Source of the DNA: a virus | Strand: one strand, 5' to 3' | Virus record (IMG/VR): IMGVR_UViG_3300031749_000034 | Coordinates: 1-24,713 of that record | DNA: 24,713 nucleotides | Shown here: in pieces, positions 22,250 to 24,713 of the stretch | Numbering within the stretch: position 1 is the stretch's first letter | How the letters are laid out: each line of letters starts with the position of its first letter | Program-made: the position numbers and the translations under genes | The notes under the pieces: model-generated | Told to the model about the DNA's origin: nothing | The model's database searches: none | The model's input: only the letters and a program-made list of their open reading frames with translations

Positions 22250-23956
22250 GGAAGGTGCGCCGGCGGCCGGGGCGGCGGCTGCTGGTGGGGCTGCCGCCGG
22301 CTTGTTGCCGGACAGGACCGGCTTGCCGTTATCGTCGATTTCCTGCCCGGGCTTCAGCTTGTTCGCCGCCGCCGGCTCGGCCGTGTAGCCGGGTCCGGCA
22401 GCCTGCGGTGGCGCCTCCCCGAGCGCGTAGCCCGTATCGGTCGGCAGCGCGCGCTGCGCCATACCCTTCTGGTCGACCTGCGAGGGATCGGTGTCGAAGA
22501 CCATCTGCTTGTCCTTCGCGAACTTCACCTCACGCTCGCGCCGCTCCATCAGCTCGCCGAAATCGTGGCCGTGCTGCTCGACCACGTCCTCCATCGTCGA
22601 GAAGCCGGCGCGCACCTGGTTGACGTAGGCCGAGACCTCCTTGTCCGGGTCGACAAAGCCCCAGCCGCGCGGGCGCCAGTGGATCTGCTCGAGGACTCGC
22701 TCCGGCGCCTGGGCATAGCCGGGGATCGAGATCTCGCCGGACAGCACGGCCATATCCAGCCATGCCGCGAACACCCGCTCGTGGAACTGCTCGATCACCC
22801 AGTCCTGCAGCACGCGCCAGACCTCGATGTCGTCGAGGCGGGCGAGGCGATCGCTGCTGTAGTTCGACTTGCTGTAGTCCTTCGACAGGCTCGAGTACGA
22901 CACGCCCAGGCCCGCCGCGACGCCGCGCAGCATCAGGGACATGAAAGGGTCGAGCGTGCCGTTCGGCCGGTTCGGGGCGAAGCCGGTGAATTTCTCGCCG
23001 GTGCCGAGCTTCCGGATCATGCCCGGCGCGAACTCGTCAACCGCCTGGCCGTCCATGACGGTGTCTGGCTCGTCATCCGGGTTCATCGGCTCGGGCGTCT
23101 CGATGAACCCCATCAGCGCAGCCGTCGCGCGCGCCGCGACCACCTCGGACTCCTCGAAGCCCTCCATGTGGTGCAGCCGCTTCAGCGCCGTGTGAAACCA
23201 GCTGATGCCGCGCGTCTGCGGTGCCCGGTCAGAAACGAACAGGTGGATGATCTCCGCCGCCGGCACGCGCAGCAATCGCGAGGGCTGCTGATAGGCGAAC
23301 ATCAGATCGCCAGGGTGGTGGGGATACATCCAGTAGGCGACCGGCCGCTGCCACTTGTCGACCTCGACGCCCATGCGAACGGGATTCTCGCCGTCGCGTC
23401 CGGTGCGGTATTCGGAGCACTGGTCCGCCTCGATCACCTCGAGCGCCAACGGCACGCGCGAGGTGCCGAACTTCTGCCGGACCAGGCGCACGAAGATCTC
23501 GCCGGACTCGACAGTCTCGTTCAGCAGAAGCCGCTCGATCTGCTTGAAGCTGAGCTTGCCCGCCGTGTGGCAGTTCTGCGCCTTGCACCAGCGGCGCCAG
23601 GCGCGCTCGATCTCCTCGTTCAGATCGTCGTTGTATTTCTCGCCGCGGAGCATCTTGATCTTGGGCTGCAGCTTCACGCCGCGGCCGATCACATTGTTGG
23701 CGATCAGTCGCTTGGCGTTCTTCGCGTAGTCGTTGTCGCGGCAGAGCTGGCGGGCGCGGTTGCGCAGGGCGCGGATCGAGGTGAACGCCTCGGAGTCCTG
23801 GCTGGTGCTCTGGGCGATCCAGTCGGCGGTGAGGCGGTCGAAGAAAGCGCCGCCATACATGCGCTGCCCGCGGCGCGGCGTGGTGATCGTCGGCTCGATG
23901 CGCGTGCCGCGCGATGCCGGCGTTGCCGCGCCGAAGATCCTGTCGAGAATGCCCAT
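22229..23956 (-). CDS. B: Portal protein B (lambda family)
   Basis: This 575-residue protein is the lambda gpB type portal, the dodecameric ring through which DNA enters and leaves. Typical regions are the N-terminal TPRRGQRMYGGAFFDR, the helix SIRALRNRARQLCRDNDYAK with IANNVIGRGVKLQP, DQCSEY, and the signature AAGLGVSYSSLSKDYSKSNY near residue 370. The last 70 residues are Ala/Pro-rich and end in TTKNPQ, shared with another gene. The stop TAA of the upstream gene and this ATG overlap as TAATG. The length is slightly above lambda gpB (533). Confidence 0.95.
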   Translation of the reverse strand: MGILDRIFGAATPASRGTRIEPTITTPRRGQRMYGGAFFDRLTADWIAQSTSQDSEAFTSIRALRNRARQLCRDNDYAKNAKRLIANNVIGRGVKLQPKIKMLRGEKYNDDLNEEIERAWRRWCKAQNCHTAGKLSFKQIERLLLNETVESGEIFVRLVRQKFGTSRVPLALEVIEADQCSEYRTGRDGENPVRMGVEVDKWQRPVAYWMYPHHPGDLMFAYQQPSRLLRVPAAEIIHLFVSDRAPQTRGISWFHTALKRLHHMEGFEESEVVAARATAALMGFIETPEPMNPDDEPDTVMDGQAVDEFAPGMIRKLGTGEKFTGFAPNRPNGTLDPFMSLMLRGVAAGLGVSYSSLSKDYSKSNYSSDRLARLDDIEVWRVLQDWVIEQFHERVFAAWLDMAVLSGEISIPGYAQAPERVLEQIHWRPRGWGFVDPDKEVSAYVNQVRAGFSTMEDVVEQHGHDFGELMERREREVKFAKDKQMVFDTDPSQVDQKGMAQRALPTDTGYALGEAPPQAAGPGYTAEPAAANKLKPGQEIDDNGKPVLSGNKPAAAPPAAAAPAAGAPSTTKNPQ

Positions 23957-24552
23957 TACCAGTTCCCGTTCGGCCAGGGTGAATTCGACGGCCGGAAGAC
24001 CGTGAAGCGTTCGGTCGGATCGCCGAGGCCCTGCTTGATTCGCTCGGCCCGCACCTCGCGGGCATAGATCTCGAGGTAGTAGGAGCGCAGCTGGATCATC
24101 TCCTTGACCGTGTGCTTGCGCAGCGAGCGGCCGGCGATCGAGAACTCGACCGCGGCACCGCCCTGGGTGCGCCGGAGCATCTCGGCATCGATCGCATCGA
24201 CGATCTGCTTGGCCTGCGACCGCCCGTCATAGGGCGCCTGGATGCCGGCGAGGTTCGGCTGAACGAAGACCTGCCCGCGGCCGATGGTGACCAGCGTGCC
24301 GTCTGCGGCGCTCTTGGCAGTGCACTGCCAGTCGTAGCGGCCTGCCGCCAGCGTTGCGGTGTCGGCGCCGGTGGCCACCAGCTGCCAGCCGCCGTCGATA
24401 TCGGTCGAGGCGATGTCGAGCGATGCCGCCCCGCGCAGGGAATAGGTCAGCGACCAGGCGCCGGGCGTGATCGGATTGCCTTGCGGATCGCGGGTCGCCT
24501 GATCAACCCATGTGACCGTGTCGCCCGCCGTCCAGATCCCGGGAATTCGCAC
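23956..24552 (-). CDS. Head-completion protein with gpW-like C-terminus
   Basis: This 198-residue protein lies between terminase and portal, where lambda has gpW (68 residues). The last 80 residues contain AAVEFSIAGRSLRKHTVKEMI and a long helix, which resemble gpW's strand-turn-helix. The first 110 residues read as a beta-sandwich (TVTWVDQATRDPQGNPITPG, WQLVATGADTATLAAGRYDWQ) that gpW lacks. Such extended versions occur in other siphophages. The start is GTG 24550-24552, with GAGG six bases earlier, overlapping the terminase stop region. Confidence 0.75.
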   Translation of the reverse strand: MRIPGIWTAGDTVTWVDQATRDPQGNPITPGAWSLTYSLRGAASLDIASTDIDGGWQLVATGADTATLAAGRYDWQCTAKSAADGTLVTIGRGQVFVQPNLAGIQAPYDGRSQAKQIVDAIDAEMLRRTQGGAAVEFSIAGRSLRKHTVKEMIQLRSYYLEIYAREVRAERIKQGLGDPTERFTVFRPSNSPWPNGNW

Positions 24553-24558
24553 CGCACC

Positions 24559-24713
24559 TCACCACTTGTTCACCCAGCCACGTCGCCGCACCGCGATTTT
24601 AGGCGCTGTCTTGCGCTCGGTATCGACAGTTACTGCGGGTTTTTCGTGCTCTGTGTCGGGTTTTGCCGGGCTCAGCTTTGCGACAGCCTCGTCCAGGCGC
24701 GCGCGGAGCGTCT
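24559..24713 (-). CDS. A: Terminase large subunit, C-terminal end (partial)
   Basis: Only the last 50 codons lie in the window; the gene enters from the right. The reading frame ends RRRGWVNKW-stop, a basic tail with Trp seen at the end of lambda GpA-type large terminases. The order (upstream of the connector and portal) agrees. The packaging ATPase and nuclease domains must lie beyond 24713, so the call rests on location and the short C-terminus. The 24630-24650 stretch within it also carries the TKNPQ-type nucleotide repeat, in another frame. Confidence 0.75.
   Translation of the reverse strand, partial: TLRARLDEAVAKLSPAKPDTEHEKPAVTVDTERKTAPKIAVRRRGWVNKW
24630..24650 (-). repeat. TTKNPQ-stop-like element, copy C (within terminase end)
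   Basis: Bases encode STKNPQ-stop only in the +1 frame relative to the terminase C-terminus. In the terminase frame they read EHEKPAVT. A stop 12 codons upstream in that frame shows it is not an ordinary gene end. Confidence 0.55.

Noticed and set aside
20576-24067. 1163-residue plus-strand open frame
   Set aside because: Exact antisense of capsid and portal genes, which are firmly recognised. The translation is Arg/Asp/Leu-rich without any family pattern.
24630-24650. A +1 frameshift that would end the terminase at TKNPQ
   Set aside because: The zero frame continues to a typical terminase C-terminus, and the bases do not form a recognised shift site. Kept only as a repeat copy.

Overview
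This window reads as one end of an integrated, lambda-like siphophage (a prophage) in a GC-rich bacterium. An alphaproteobacterial host is an inference, based on strong GC-rich codon use, a holin of the gene-transfer-agent (GTA) three-TM family and a GH108 muramidase. No host protein is present, so the genus cannot be named.

Layout, left to right. Positions 1-130 are probably host DNA with no gene seen. Positions 131-180 (minus strand) match the 3' part of a tRNA-Thr(CGT), from the anticodon stem to CCA, with no 5' half next to it. This is what remains at the far end of a prophage that integrated into a tRNA gene. Positions 181-422 are an AT-rich then GC-rich leader with a perfect 17-bp dyad (239-255). 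One plus-strand gene follows (423-1106), which looks like a tail-completion (gpZ/HK97 gp10-like) protein. Everything else, 1103 to 24713, is one tightly packed minus-strand late operon. Most of its genes overlap by 1-26 nt or are a few bases apart.

The operon follows the lambda late order when read from the right: the end of the large terminase, a gpW-like connector, portal, a protease/major-capsid fusion, three small head-tail genes, tail terminator (U), tail tube (V), the G/GT chaperones joined by a -1 ribosomal frameshift, tape measure (H), M, three unassigned proteins, an enlarged L, K, I, J, tail fibre, a fibre accessory protein, a lysis block and an HNH nuclease.

Notable points: (1) the L protein is a single 742-residue ORF joining an N-terminal LamG-like domain, eleven 22-residue Gly/Ala repeats and a complete Fe-S gpL domain; (2) three unassigned genes and this L extension lie between M and L, where lambda has nothing; (3) the protease/capsid fusion has a strong internal Shine-Dalgarno and ATG at the capsid part; (4) a repeated element encodes or resembles the C-terminal tail TTKNPQ-stop in three places; (5) the lysis block holds a small membrane protein with a low-affinity-iron-permease motif besides a GTA-type holin; (6) the Z-like gene is missing from its usual site and a candidate lies inverted at the prophage edge.
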